Assembly: GCF_015864945.1 (NCBI RefSeq)
Contig: NZ_JADYWF010000002.1
Coordinates: 310,001 to 374,000, forward strand
From: Salinibacterium sp. NG253
Lineage (GTDB): Bacteria > Actinomycetota > Actinomycetes > Actinomycetales > Microbacteriaceae
Length of the DNA: 64,000 nt
Direction of reading: 5' to 3'
Each line of letters starts with the position of its first letter. The stretch's first letter is position 1. The notes beneath the pieces were generated by a model, which saw only the letters and a program-made list of their open reading frames with translations, made no database searches and was not told the DNA's origin. Made by a program: the position numbers and the translations under genes. This document shows, piece by piece, positions 15,855 to 25,370 of the stretch.

Positions 15855-18800
15855 TTAGGAAGCGAGCACTTTGGCGATGCGCTGCAGGCTCACCGATTCG
15901 GCGGTTCCCAAGTGTTGCGCAAAGAGGCTCAACCGCAGTTCTTCGAGCATCCACCGGGCACGCACGATCTGTGGTTCGGGATGCTTTTCTAGCGGCAGAG
16001 TGCCGCCCGCGTCCTTGTAGCGACGGGTCGCTAATTCGACTTCGGACATCCAGCCACGGTCGCGACCGGGGTTCTCGGTGAGTTTCGCCACCCGATGCTC
16101 GATGCCCTTGAGGTAGACCGGGAGGCGTCGCAATTGAGTGAGCCCCGTCGCCGAAACGAAGCCGGGGAAGACGAGGGCATCGAGCTGTTCGCGCGCATCC
16201 CCGAGCGGTGCAATCAGATGCATACTTGTCGCGGCACGTATTGCCTTATCGGCCAGTCGAACCCCCGACACAATGGATGCCACGAGCGAGACGGTCGTAA
16301 ACAGCGAGTCGACCAGCCCTGCCGAAATCTCGTTCCGCAGCGCCTCGAATTCGCTCTGCGAGAAGACATCGCGATCGCCCATCACGGAGTCAACGCACGC
16401 GCGCAAACAATCGTCGAAGAGAGCATTCGTGGAGCGGTACGGGCTCTGGGCGAGCACCAGTTTTTCGGTGCCGGTGAGATGTTCGTTGATGTAGCCGAGC
16501 GGCGAGGGAATCGCCAACAGCAGCAGGCGACGAACACCGCCCGGGTGCGCGATGGCCTGATCGTAGGGCGTCGACATGAGGCGGATGGAGACCGAGTCGC
16601 CGTCATCCACGAGCGCGGGGTAAGCGCGGATGGTGTTACCGCCGTGCTTGGTGTCGCGGGAGCGATCGAGCTCTCCGAAGTCCCACGTTGTGATTCCGGA
16701 GCGTTCGAGGGTGTCTGCCGGGCGTTCCGGGGACCGCTGAGCGGCGCCTTCAACGGCCCGGGCAACACTCTCCCGGGCGACCGGCTTGAGGCTCGCTTGC
16801 AGGCTGCGCAGCGACTTGTTGGCACCGACTTTTTTGCCACGCTCGTTGATCACCGCGAAGGTGACCTTCAAGTGGGCGGGCACGCGGTCGAGTTCGAAGT
16901 CGGATGCTGCGACCTTCACATAGGTCAGTCGAGTGATTTCTTTGGCCAGATATTCGGTCACGCCTGGGCCCTCGTCGAGGGCGGCGGCTGCCGGATCGTC
17001 GGGAGCATTTTCGAGCAAGCGGCGAGCCCAGTCAGCTGCGGGAACCACGTTGCGGCGGATCGGCTTCGGCAGGGCCTTGATCAACGCGGTTACGAGCTCT
17101 TCGCGCAGGCCGGGCACTTGCCAATCGAAGCCTTCTGGCCGAAGTCCGGCGAGCAAGGGCAGCGGCACGGCGACGGTTACTCCGTCATCGTCGGTGCCGG
17201 GCTCGAAGCGATAGCTCAGGCTGAGCGTTTGATCGCCGCGCACCCATGTGGTCGGGAAGGCAGTCTCGTCAACTTCGGCGTCATCCGCGTTCTCAAGGAG
17301 ATCGTCGGTGGAGAGGGTGAGCAGATCGGGGGAGTCGTGACGAGCTTTCTTCCACCAGCCTTCGAAGTCGCGCACGGAGGCCACGGTGGCGGGCACTCGC
17401 TTGTCGTAGAACTCGAAAATGGTTTCGTCGTCGTGCAAGATATCGCGGCGACGGCTGCGCTCTTCGAGTTGCTCAAGGTCACGCCGCAGGGCACGGTTGG
17501 AGGCGTCGAAGCCCCACACGCGTTTGTCGCGCTTCGTGAGATCATCTTCGCCCTCTACCAAGGCATGGCGAATGAAGAGCTCGCGGGCGGCAGGCAAATC
17601 GACGCGCGAGAACTGGATGCGGCGGCGAGCGGCCAGCGTGACGCCATAGAGCGTCACGCGCTCGAACGCGACGGCGGCGCCCTGCTTCTTCTCCCAGTGC
17701 GGTTCCGAATAGCTGCGCTTCACGAGATCGCCGGCAAGTTTTTCAGCCCACACCGGATCGATTGACGCATTCATGCGCGCGAAGAGCCTGCTCGTTTCCA
17801 CGAGCTCAGCGCTCATGATCGCATTGGGCTGTTTCTTAGCCAGTGCTGAGCCGGGGAAGATGACAAACCGAGTCTGACGGGCGCCGATGTAGTCGCGCTT
17901 GGCGACATCCTTGAGACCAATGTGGCTGAGCAAGCCGGCCAGCAGTGAGCGATGGATGCCGTCGGGGTTCGAGTGTGCGTCACCGATCACGAGACCGAGC
18001 GGTTTGGCCATGCGGCTCAACTGGCGGTAAACATCGTGCCATTCGCGCACGCGCAAATAATTGAGATATTCGTTTTTGCACATACGTCGAAACTGGTTGC
18101 CCGAGAGCTCTTTCTGTTTCTCTTCGAGGTAGTTCCAGAGGTTGAGCATCGTGAGAAAGTCACTGGTGGGATCGATAAAGCGCGCGTGCTGCTGGTCGGC
18201 TTGCGGGCGCTTATCGAGGGGGCGTTCTCGGGGATCTTGGATGCTGAGCCCGGCAACAATCGCCATAACCTCGCGCGTGGTGCTGTGCTGCTTCGATTCG
18301 AGCACCATGCGCGCGAGCCGGGGGTCAATCGGCAGTTGGCTGAGCTGCTTGCCGATGCGAGTAATGCGCGGGGCGGCATCTTTCGGGCCGGTGGCCTTGT
18401 GCCCGGCTTTTGTCTGCCCGACCATCGCATTTTCGACAGCACCGAGTTCGGTCAGCAGCTCAAGGCCGTCTTTGATGCCGCGAGAATCTGGCGGCTGCAA
18501 GAACGGGAACTCGGCGATATTCCCGAGCCCAAGCGAGATCATCTGCAGAATGACTGCCGCGAGGTTGGTGCGCAGAATCTCGGGTTCCATGAACTCGGGG
18601 CGCGAGTTGAAGTCCTCTTCGGAGTAGAGGCGAATCGCGATTCCGTCACTCGTTCGTCCGGAACGGCCCGAGCGCTGGTTGGCGCTGGCCTGGCTGATGG
18701 CCTCGATCGGCAGACGCTGAATCTTCGCGCGCGTGCTGTACCGGCTGATACGCGCGGTTCCGGCATCGATGACGTAGCGGATGCCGGGCACCGTCAGGCT

Positions 18801-19775
18801 GGTTTCGGCAACGTTCGTGGCGAGCACAATGCGGCGTCGCGTGCCGGGCGTGCGGCGCGACTCGAACACGCGGTGCTGCTCGGCGGAGCTCAGCCGCCCA
18901 TAGAGGGGGAGTACTTCGGTGCCCTCGGAGAGCTTGCCGGCGCTGATGCGTCCGCGGATGGATTCTTCGGCATCCCGAATCTCGGTTTCGCCGGAGAGGA
19001 AGACGAGCACGTCGCCGTCGCTCTCGCGAGAGAGCTCGTCGAGGGCGTCGTTGATGCCTTCGAGATAATCGCGGTCGGTGCGGTTCGCGGCAGCTTCTTC
19101 GGCATCCTCCGCTTCGAGATCGTCGCCAGTGCTTTCTTCGGCGACGAGCGGGCGGTACCGAATCTCGACGGGAAAGGTGCGGCCAGAGACTTCAATGATG
19201 GGCGCGCCATCGAAGTGCTTCGAGAAGCTCTCGGGGTCGATCGTGGCGCTCGTGATGATGATGCTGAGATCGGGGCGGCGGGCCCGCAGCTGCTTGAGAT
19301 AGCCGAGCAAGAAGTCGACGGTGAGGCTGCGTTCGTGGGCCTCGTCGATGATGATCGCGTCGTACTTCTTGAGGTCGCGGTCGCGGTGGATCTCATTGAG
19401 CAAGATGCCGTCGGTCATGAGCTTCACCCGCGTGTTTTTTCCCACACGATCGGTGAACCGCACTTGGTAACCCACGAGGTCGCCGAGTTCGCTGCCCAAT
19501 TCTTCGGCGATGCGCTCCGCAACGGTGCGCGCGGCAATTCGTCGCGGCTGCGTGTGCCCAATGGATGTCTTGCCCAGTTCCAGCAAAATCTTGGGCAGCT
19601 GGGTGGTTTTTCCGCTACCGGTTGCTCCCGCAATGATCACGACTTGGTTCTCGCGAATCGCCTTGGCGATGTCGTCTTTGCGCTGGCTGACGGGCAGCTC
19701 GGGTGGGAAGGTCACCACAATGTCAGCGCTCGCGGCAGATGCGGTGCTGGCGGAGTGAACTTCGGAGGCAGACAT
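15855..19775 (-). CDS. hrpA: ATP-dependent RNA helicase HrpA
   Basis: 1306 residues, the usual length of bacterial HrpA. DEAH-box motifs: Walker A GATGSGKT (residues 50-57), DEAH (144-147) in IIIDEAHERS, SAT in ITSATID, and motif VI QRSGRSGRTSDG. A helicase-associated region, an OB-like fold and the long DUF3418 C-terminal region follow. HrpA is a 3'-5' RNA helicase involved in mRNA processing and, in E. coli, rescue of stalled ribosomes. An acidic insertion (around ESTGDDLEAEDAEEAAAN) lies between the two RecA folds. Large open frames on the opposite strand are composition artefacts. Confidence 0.95.
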   Translation of the reverse strand: MSASEVHSASTASAASADIVVTFPPELPVSQRKDDIAKAIRENQVVIIAGATGSGKTTQLPKILLELGKTSIGHTQPRRIAARTVAERIAEELGSELGDLVGYQVRFTDRVGKNTRVKLMTDGILLNEIHRDRDLKKYDAIIIDEAHERSLTVDFLLGYLKQLRARRPDLSIIITSATIDPESFSKHFDGAPIIEVSGRTFPVEIRYRPLVAEESTGDDLEAEDAEEAAANRTDRDYLEGINDALDELSRESDGDVLVFLSGETEIRDAEESIRGRISAGKLSEGTEVLPLYGRLSSAEQHRVFESRRTPGTRRRIVLATNVAETSLTVPGIRYVIDAGTARISRYSTRAKIQRLPIEAISQASANQRSGRSGRTSDGIAIRLYSEEDFNSRPEFMEPEILRTNLAAVILQMISLGLGNIAEFPFLQPPDSRGIKDGLELLTELGAVENAMVGQTKAGHKATGPKDAAPRITRIGKQLSQLPIDPRLARMVLESKQHSTTREVMAIVAGLSIQDPRERPLDKRPQADQQHARFIDPTSDFLTMLNLWNYLEEKQKELSGNQFRRMCKNEYLNYLRVREWHDVYRQLSRMAKPLGLVIGDAHSNPDGIHRSLLAGLLSHIGLKDVAKRDYIGARQTRFVIFPGSALAKKQPNAIMSAELVETSRLFARMNASIDPVWAEKLAGDLVKRSYSEPHWEKKQGAAVAFERVTLYGVTLAARRRIQFSRVDLPAARELFIRHALVEGEDDLTKRDKRVWGFDASNRALRRDLEQLEERSRRRDILHDDETIFEFYDKRVPATVASVRDFEGWWKKARHDSPDLLTLSTDDLLENADDAEVDETAFPTTWVRGDQTLSLSYRFEPGTDDDGVTVAVPLPLLAGLRPEGFDWQVPGLREELVTALIKALPKPIRRNVVPAADWARRLLENAPDDPAAAALDEGPGVTEYLAKEITRLTYVKVAASDFELDRVPAHLKVTFAVINERGKKVGANKSLRSLQASLKPVARESVARAVEGAAQRSPERPADTLERSGITTWDFGELDRSRDTKHGGNTIRAYPALVDDGDSVSIRLMSTPYDQAIAHPGGVRRLLLLAIPSPLGYINEHLTGTEKLVLAQSPYRSTNALFDDCLRACVDSVMGDRDVFSQSEFEALRNEISAGLVDSLFTTVSLVASIVSGVRLADKAIRAATSMHLIAPLGDAREQLDALVFPGFVSATGLTQLRRLPVYLKGIEHRVAKLTENPGRDRGWMSEVELATRRYKDAGGTLPLEKHPEPQIVRARWMLEELRLSLFAQHLGTAESVSLQRIAKVLAS

Positions 19776-19806
19776 AGCCCTTCAGCTTACGCGCTGCAGC
19801 GCGCGA

Positions 19807-20394
19807 TCACTTCGTCGGCGACAGCCAGCGCCGCAGCATCCGCGTCACGCCTGGCAACAAGACATAGGTCATGATCGGGGTGAGGCACAGGGTCATGAGC
19901 AGCACGCGTAGCGCAAGCGGCACGGTATCCCAGCCTGGAATGAGCACGGTTGCGAGGTAGGTGAACAGGAGGTTGAGCGGGAAGAAGCCCAACCAGATAG
20001 TGACCGCTTGCTTCCAGCGCGGTGGTGCGGCAGGGGCCGCCGCAGCGAGACCCGCATGCTCAACAGTGACCTCGGTTGGCTCATCGAACCAGCCCTCGAT
20101 TCCGGTGCGGCGCTCGCTGCGGTGCTGGCTCATGAACGCGCTGCCGCTCTGCAGCCACCACGCACGTTCGGGGGATTGTTCCCAGTGCAAGAGTGCTGCG
20201 TCATCCGCGAATCGGTAGAGCATGTGCCACGTGGTGCTGTCGGTGCCGGCGCGTACCCAGCCGGAGCCGAGAAAGCCGGGGTAGGTCGTGGCGAGGTTGA
20301 TGCCGGTTTGCATCCAGGCTGTGGCTTGCGCGATACGGGCGGGGTCAACGGTGCGTTCGATCGAGATGGTGATCGGGGCGTTTTCTGCAGGCAT
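19807..20394 (-). CDS. Antibiotic biosynthesis monooxygenase-fold membrane protein
   Basis: 195 residues. The N-terminal half (to about residue 115) is a dimeric alpha/beta barrel of the ABM type: ITISIERTVDPARIAQATAWMQ, split here, then GFLGSGWVR and WHMLYRFADDAALLHWEQS. The C-terminal half has two hydrophobic helices (AVTIWLGFFPLNLLFTYLA region and ALRVLLMTLCLTPIMTYVL). This ABM-plus-two-TM layout is known in proteins of unknown function. It lies 31 bp upstream of hrpA on the same strand and may share its transcript. Confidence 0.75.
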   Translation of the reverse strand: MPAENAPITISIERTVDPARIAQATAWMQTGINLATTYPGFLGSGWVRAGTDSTTWHMLYRFADDAALLHWEQSPERAWWLQSGSAFMSQHRSERRTGIEGWFDEPTEVTVEHAGLAAAAPAAPPRWKQAVTIWLGFFPLNLLFTYLATVLIPGWDTVPLALRVLLMTLCLTPIMTYVLLPGVTRMLRRWLSPTK

Positions 20395-20800
20395 CAGCGC
20401 ACTCCTTTCTGTTGTCCAGCGGCAACAGTGACAGCCGGTGTGGGCTTAGCTGGGTTCAAGTCTAGGTTGGATGCCGGGTGCTCTTGCTGTGTGGTTATGT
20501 AAATTTCTCGTGTCACACCATTTGTTCGCGCGGTAGGCCAATTTTCGAGCTCGTGCGTTTGACGGGCTTTCGGGAGCACCCCGTGGAGGCCACAAATGCT
20601 GTGCCCTCTCACCCTCCGCTCATCCGCGCATCACCCCCACTGTGGGGTAGACACAGGAATCCGCGCAGGATTGTGTCGTTCTTGTTGCGAATTGTGCGAA
20701 TCGTCAGTTTCTATTGCCCTGACGTTCAGCAATACGGTGTAATGGCGGCCATGGGATTGGTCTACACCGTCCCTTCGACCACCTTTCTACTGGAGGAAAG
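20395..20800. other. 406-bp divergent intergenic region
   Basis: No convincing gene is seen. The region must carry promoters for the ABM-fold gene (leftward) and the peptide-binding lipoprotein gene (rightward). It holds an 8-bp inverted repeat ACGGTGTA (20734-20741) / TACACCGT (20763-20770), centres 29 bp apart, just upstream of the lipoprotein gene, which may be an operator. A strong ribosome binding site GGAGGAAAG (20792-20800) touches the start codon region. An open frame across the region has no protein-like composition. Confidence 0.5.
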
Positions 20801-22570
20801 ATGAAGAAGAAGCGCGTCTCAGCTGCCATAGCTGTGCTCGCGGCCGGAGCCCTCGCCCTAACAGGGTGTACTCCGCCGTATGAGTCAGAAGTAATTGCCG
20901 ACACCGAGATCACGGTGGCGTGGAATGACCTGATTGACAACTTCAACGGAAGCAGCGCAGCGGGCAACAACACCGCTAACGCCGTTGTGTTGTACATGAT
21001 GAACTCGTCGTTCCTGTACTACAACAGCGAACCGGCACTCGTCCGTAACACCGATTTCGGTACGTTCGAGAAGACGAGCGACGACCCACTGACGGTCAAG
21101 TACACGATCAATGACAACGTCACTTGGTCTGATGGAACCCCCATTGACTCCGCCGACCTGTTGCTCGCGTGGACCACCATCTTCGCTGGGGTAACGGATG
21201 CTGACGACGCTCCGCTCTTCACACACGCGAACCCGCGTGGTGACCTCGCTTCGGCGCTGCCCGAGATCGACGACAAGAGCATCACGATTGTGTACGACAA
21301 GGCTTACGTTGACTGGGAGATCCAGTTCGACCTCGGTGTTGCCGCTCACGGTGTCGTTGAACTTGCTTACCCCGAGATCACTGATCCCGAAGAAGCAAAG
21401 GCGATGTTCGTTGAAGCAGTACAAAACGACGACGTTGACTGGCTCACCCCGGTAGCTAAGGCATGGAACGACGAGTACCAGGCGCCGAGCACCCCCGACA
21501 GCGACCTTGTTGCCCTCTCGAGTGGTGCCTACGTTCTCGACGAACTCGTAGAAAACGAGTACGTTGCGCTCAAGGCCAACCCGCTCTACACATGGGGCCC
21601 GTCGCCCAAGTACGAGCGCATCATCGTTCGTCAGATCGAGGACTCGACCGCTCAGGTACAGGCCATCGAGAACGGTGACGTTCAGATCGCAGCCGGCCAG
21701 CCGACTCCTGACGTGCTTGAGCTCGTCAAGGGACTCGACAACGCTGACTACGTAACCGCGGATGAAGCGACTTACGAGCACGTTGACCTCACGTTCAACA
21801 ACGGTGGTCCGTTCGACCCCGCCACCTACGGCGGAGACGAAGACACCGCGAAGGCTGTTCGTCAGGCATTCCTGAAGGTCATTCCTCGTCAGGAAATCCT
21901 CGACAAGCTGATCCTCCCGCTGAACGAAAACGCCACTCTGCGCGACTCGGTCCTCCAGATTCCTGGTGCTCCCGGCTACGACGATATCGCTTCGACCAAC
22001 GGTTCGGCTGACTACGCCGAGGTTGACATCGAAGGCGCCAAGGCGCTGCTTGCTGACGCCGGAGTAACGACTCCTGTTGAGGTCAAGTTCTGGTACCCCG
22101 AGGGCAACGTTCGTCGTGCATCCGAGTTCGAATTCATCCAGCAGTCGGCTGCTCTTGCCGGCTTCACGGTTGTTGACGACTCAGAGCCCACGTGGGCATT
22201 CACCGACAAGGAAGCACTGCCGATCAACCCGCACGACGCGGTTATCTTCGCATGGCAGTCGACGAGCCTCGCGCTCACCGGTTCTGACCAGTACCTCGGT
22301 AGTGGCCAGCCCAGCAACTTCGGTGGATACTCCAACACCGAGGTAGACGGTCTCCTCAAGGACCTCGAAACCGAGCTGGACCCCGCGGTCCAGACCGAGA
22401 TTCAGGTTGAGGTCGAGAAGCTGGTATGGGAAGACGCGTACGGCGTCACCATCTTCCAGTTCCCCGGAATCACCGTCTGGAACAACTCAGTAACGAACGT
22501 GGACCCGAGTCCGCTGTCGCCGACCTACTTCTGGAACTTCTGGGAGTGGGCACCGGCAGACTCCGAGTAA
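20801..22570 (+). CDS. Peptide ABC transporter substrate-binding lipoprotein (family 5)
   Basis: 589 residues. A basic N-terminus and lipobox LTGC (Cys23) mark it as an exported lipoprotein. The mature chain is a family 5 oligopeptide-binding fold: VKYTINDNVTWSDGTP is the family hallmark, with AVRQAFLKVIPRQEIL and the late GGYSNTEVDGLL segments. It should capture oligopeptides or similar solutes outside the cell. It is the first gene of an importer with two permeases and a double ATPase. A GC-rich hairpin follows its stop, which favours higher expression of this gene than of the permeases. Confidence 0.92.
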   Translation: MKKKRVSAAIAVLAAGALALTGCTPPYESEVIADTEITVAWNDLIDNFNGSSAAGNNTANAVVLYMMNSSFLYYNSEPALVRNTDFGTFEKTSDDPLTVKYTINDNVTWSDGTPIDSADLLLAWTTIFAGVTDADDAPLFTHANPRGDLASALPEIDDKSITIVYDKAYVDWEIQFDLGVAAHGVVELAYPEITDPEEAKAMFVEAVQNDDVDWLTPVAKAWNDEYQAPSTPDSDLVALSSGAYVLDELVENEYVALKANPLYTWGPSPKYERIIVRQIEDSTAQVQAIENGDVQIAAGQPTPDVLELVKGLDNADYVTADEATYEHVDLTFNNGGPFDPATYGGDEDTAKAVRQAFLKVIPRQEILDKLILPLNENATLRDSVLQIPGAPGYDDIASTNGSADYAEVDIEGAKALLADAGVTTPVEVKFWYPEGNVRRASEFEFIQQSAALAGFTVVDDSEPTWAFTDKEALPINPHDAVIFAWQSTSLALTGSDQYLGSGQPSNFGGYSNTEVDGLLKDLETELDPAVQTEIQVEVEKLVWEDAYGVTIFQFPGITVWNNSVTNVDPSPLSPTYFWNFWEWAPADSE

Positions 22571-22587
22571 TTTCTCGGTAGCGCTCG

Positions 22588-22620
22588 CGAGTGGGCCGGG
22601 CCTAGTGCCCGGCCCACTTG
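22588..22620 (+). terminator. GC-rich stem-loop after the peptide-binding protein gene
   Basis: Perfect 11-bp stem GTGGGCCGGGC / GCCCGGCCCAC (22591-22601 and 22607-22617) with loop CTAGT, extended by A-T, a G-T wobble and C-G. It lies 17 bases after the stop and 73 before the permease. It has no U-run and sits inside the operon, so partial termination or mRNA stabilisation is more likely than full termination. Confidence 0.75.
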
Positions 22621-22693
22621 CGCGAACGTCGTTATGCCGCTCAGCGGCACTGTTTTTGTTCCGTTATGCATGCCCCCGAAATGAGGATCTCCG

Positions 22694-24238
22694 GTGCTGA
22701 CCTTTGTCGCCAGGCGCCTTGTAGCCACTCTTTTAGTTCTCCTAGTGGCTTCATTTATCGTCTATGTACTTACCGCCAATTCCGGTGATCCGCTTCGAGA
22801 ACTTCGGGGCAGCCGAGATCCCAGCGCTCAAGATCAAATTGCGTACTTGAGCGGTCTTCTCAATCTCGACCAGCCACCCGTGCTTCGCTACTTCAGCTGG
22901 CTAGGAGGAGTGGGGGCCTGTTTCATCGGCCAGTGTGACCTTGGCATTTCGGTCGCGCGAGGCGAACAGCCTGTGATCGAAGCCATCGGTGGAGCGCTTG
23001 GTTCCACTCTCCAACTGGTTCTTGCCGCAACCATCCTCGCGATCGTCATCGGCGTCGCGATCGGAATGACGACCGCATTGCGTCAGTACAGCGGTTACGA
23101 CTACGTCGTCACTTTCCTCACCTTCGTCTTCTACTCACTCCCCATCTTCTGGGTTGCGGTGCTCCTCAAAGAGTTCGGCGCTATTCAGTTCAACTCTTTC
23201 TTGGGTAACCCGGTCATTCCGTGGTGGTCGATTCTTGTCATAGGGATCGTGATGGGCTTCATTGCCTCGTCTGTGGTCGGCGGTGAGCTTCGAACCCGCG
23301 TCATTTCATTTGTGAGCGTCGGTGGCGGTGTTGCCGCGTTGCTCATTCTTCTCGATGTCACTCGCTGGTTCGAAAGCCCGTCAATCGGCTACGTCGGCAT
23401 CGCCTTGATGTCCGTCGCGACTGGTGCGGTCGTGCTCTTCACGTCGACCGGATTCCATAACCGTCGTGCCCTGCTCGCGGTAGGAATTGTCGTCGTGCTG
23501 ACGATTGCATTGAGCTGGCCCTTCCAGTTCCTCTTCTACTACGTCAATAACCCATGGACCGTCGTGCTCGTGCTCGCGATCATGGTGGGTCTGGGCCTCC
23601 TTGTGGGCTTCTTCGTCGGAGGCGATGGCAAAGCCGTCGTCGCCAGAACCGCAGCTATTGTCGGCGGTTTGGGCGTCATCCCGCTTGTACTCGACCAGAT
23701 GTTTATCCGCTGGGACGAGTACGTTGCCCGCATCCCGCTCAGCAACGGTGTGATCGCCACGATCGGTGCATCGACGCCGGCTATCCGCCGAGTGGATGAC
23801 ACCTGGCTCAACATGCTCGACTCGCTCACCCATATGCTCCTGCCCACCATCGCGCTCATGATCATCTCGCTGGCGGCCTACACGCGCTACGCTCGCGCCA
23901 GCCTGTTGGACGTCATGAATCAGGACTACGTGCGCACCGCTCGAGCCAAGGGTCTTGGCGAACGCACCGTTGTCATGCGTCACGCGTTCCGCAACGCCAT
24001 GATCCCGATCGCTACCATCATTGCGCTCGACTTCGGGGCGGTGATCGGTGGTGCCGTGATTACCGAAAGAGTCTTCGCCTGGCAGGCCATGGGCTCCCTC
24101 TTCAATGAGGGGCTGCACCGCATCGACGTGAACCTGGTGATGGGATTCTTCCTTGTCACCGGCATTCTCGCGGTTATCTTCAACGTTATTGCCGACCTCT
24201 TGTATTCGGCCCTTGACCCCAGAATTCGGGTGAGCTGA
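22694..24238 (+). CDS. Peptide ABC transporter permease, DppB-like with a membrane insertion
   Basis: 514 residues from GTG, far longer than ordinary DppB/OppB (about 310-340). The N-terminus FVARRLVATLLVLLVASF and the C-terminal EAA loop (ARTAKGL-type, here YVRTARAKGLGERTVV) with DLLYSALDPRIRVS are standard. Between about residues 175 and 360 there is an added stretch with several hydrophobic segments (IVMGFIASSVVGG, ALLILLDVTRW, AVVLFTSTGF, VVLTIALSWPFQFLFYYV, IMVGLGLLVGFFVGG), so the protein has roughly twelve membrane helices rather than six. It forms the channel with the next gene product; the start of that gene is two bases after this stop. Confidence 0.9.
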   Translation: MLTFVARRLVATLLVLLVASFIVYVLTANSGDPLRELRGSRDPSAQDQIAYLSGLLNLDQPPVLRYFSWLGGVGACFIGQCDLGISVARGEQPVIEAIGGALGSTLQLVLAATILAIVIGVAIGMTTALRQYSGYDYVVTFLTFVFYSLPIFWVAVLLKEFGAIQFNSFLGNPVIPWWSILVIGIVMGFIASSVVGGELRTRVISFVSVGGGVAALLILLDVTRWFESPSIGYVGIALMSVATGAVVLFTSTGFHNRRALLAVGIVVVLTIALSWPFQFLFYYVNNPWTVVLVLAIMVGLGLLVGFFVGGDGKAVVARTAAIVGGLGVIPLVLDQMFIRWDEYVARIPLSNGVIATIGASTPAIRRVDDTWLNMLDSLTHMLLPTIALMIISLAAYTRYARASLLDVMNQDYVRTARAKGLGERTVVMRHAFRNAMIPIATIIALDFGAVIGGAVITERVFAWQAMGSLFNEGLHRIDVNLVMGFFLVTGILAVIFNVIADLLYSALDPRIRVS

Positions 24239-24240
24239 TC

Positions 24241-25359
24241 ATGACCGACAAGAACCCCGTAGCCGACGAGCAGTCGGTTGGCCAAGAACTCAGCATCGAA
24301 CAGCGCGCAACGGTAGGTCTCAGCCAGGGTGCGATTGTGCGTCGTCGCTTCCTGCACCATCGTGGCGCCGTGATCTCGGTGTTCGTGTTGCTCTTCCTCG
24401 TACTCCTCGCGTTTACTTCGGTGGGTACCGTTCTTGGTGGCACCGGAAAACTCACCCCGGACCCCACCGGCACACGCCTCATCGTCGATGGGTTCCGCAT
24501 CCCCGGCTGGTGGGGTGCCACGTGGTGGGAACGCTACGACATCGTGCTCCCCGGCGGCGCTCCTACCTTCACGTGGTGGCCGTTCAGCTTTGGCGAGCAT
24601 CCCTTTGGTCAAGACAACACGGGTAAGGATGTGTTCGCGCGCGTCATGCGCGGAATGCAGCAATCGCTCAACGTCGTCTTCATCGTCGGCATCATCTCGA
24701 CCGTTATCGGCGTCGTTCTCGGTGCTCTCGCTGGGTACTACCGCGGTTGGGTTGACCAGCTCATCATGCGACTCACCGACGTCATCATCATCGTTCCGCT
24801 GCTCATCCTGGGTGCCGTTCTTGGCCAGACGATCGGTGGCGACGCGTTCTTGTTGGCTGTCATGATCGGGCTCATCGCCTGGACCGGTATGGCGCGACTC
24901 GTGCGTGCGGAGTTCCTGAGCTTGCGCGAACGGGAGTTTGTTGATGCAGCGCGAGTGGCGGGTGCCAGCGACTTCCGCATCATTTTCCGTCACATCCTGC
25001 CCAACACCGTCGGCGTGATCGTCGTCAGCGCAACGCTGCTCATGAGTGCCGTGATTCTGCTCGAGACCTCACTGAGCTTCCTCGGGTTCGGCATCACTGA
25101 TCCTGATATTTCGCTCGGTCAGATCATCAGCCAATACAACGAAGCGTTCAAGACGCGGCCGTGGCTGTTCTGGTGGCCAGGTCTCTTCATCGTGGTGATT
25201 GCGCTGTGCATCAACTTCATCGGCGATGGTCTGCGCGATGCGTTCGACCCTCGCCAGAAGCGCGTGCCTCGTCAACGCGGGCTCGGTTCCGAGATCGGCA
25301 ACTTCTTCAAGGCCTACATTCCCGGCACACGTCCCGGCGACGGAACCGTAAACAAGTGA
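24241..25359 (+). CDS. Peptide ABC transporter permease (DppC-like)
   Basis: 372 residues. An N-terminal cytoplasmic segment of about 40 residues precedes the first helix (GAVISVFVLLFLVLLAF). An extracytoplasmic loop ends in HPFGQDNTGKDVFARV, the usual DppC hallmark, and the EAA loop reads REFVDAARVAGASDFRI. The C-terminus includes INFIGDGLRDAFDPRQKR. It is the second half of the membrane channel. The next importer gene, the double ATPase, is separated from it by an antisense PH-domain gene. Confidence 0.93.
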   Translation: MTDKNPVADEQSVGQELSIEQRATVGLSQGAIVRRRFLHHRGAVISVFVLLFLVLLAFTSVGTVLGGTGKLTPDPTGTRLIVDGFRIPGWWGATWWERYDIVLPGGAPTFTWWPFSFGEHPFGQDNTGKDVFARVMRGMQQSLNVVFIVGIISTVIGVVLGALAGYYRGWVDQLIMRLTDVIIIVPLLILGAVLGQTIGGDAFLLAVMIGLIAWTGMARLVRAEFLSLREREFVDAARVAGASDFRIIFRHILPNTVGVIVVSATLLMSAVILLETSLSFLGFGITDPDISLGQIISQYNEAFKTRPWLFWWPGLFIVVIALCINFIGDGLRDAFDPRQKRVPRQRGLGSEIGNFFKAYIPGTRPGDGTVNK

Positions 25360-25370
25360 GAACGAGTGAG

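Noticed and set aside
16095-19874. Two long open frames (556 and 640 codons) antisense to hrpA
   Set aside because: HrpA is complete on the other strand with all motifs; the antisense products have shadow composition and no ribosome binding sites.
20478-20804. A 108-codon open frame upstream of the peptide-binding lipoprotein
   Set aside because: No Shine-Dalgarno, low-quality composition (many Arg, Pro, Cys), and it runs into the promoter and start of the next gene.
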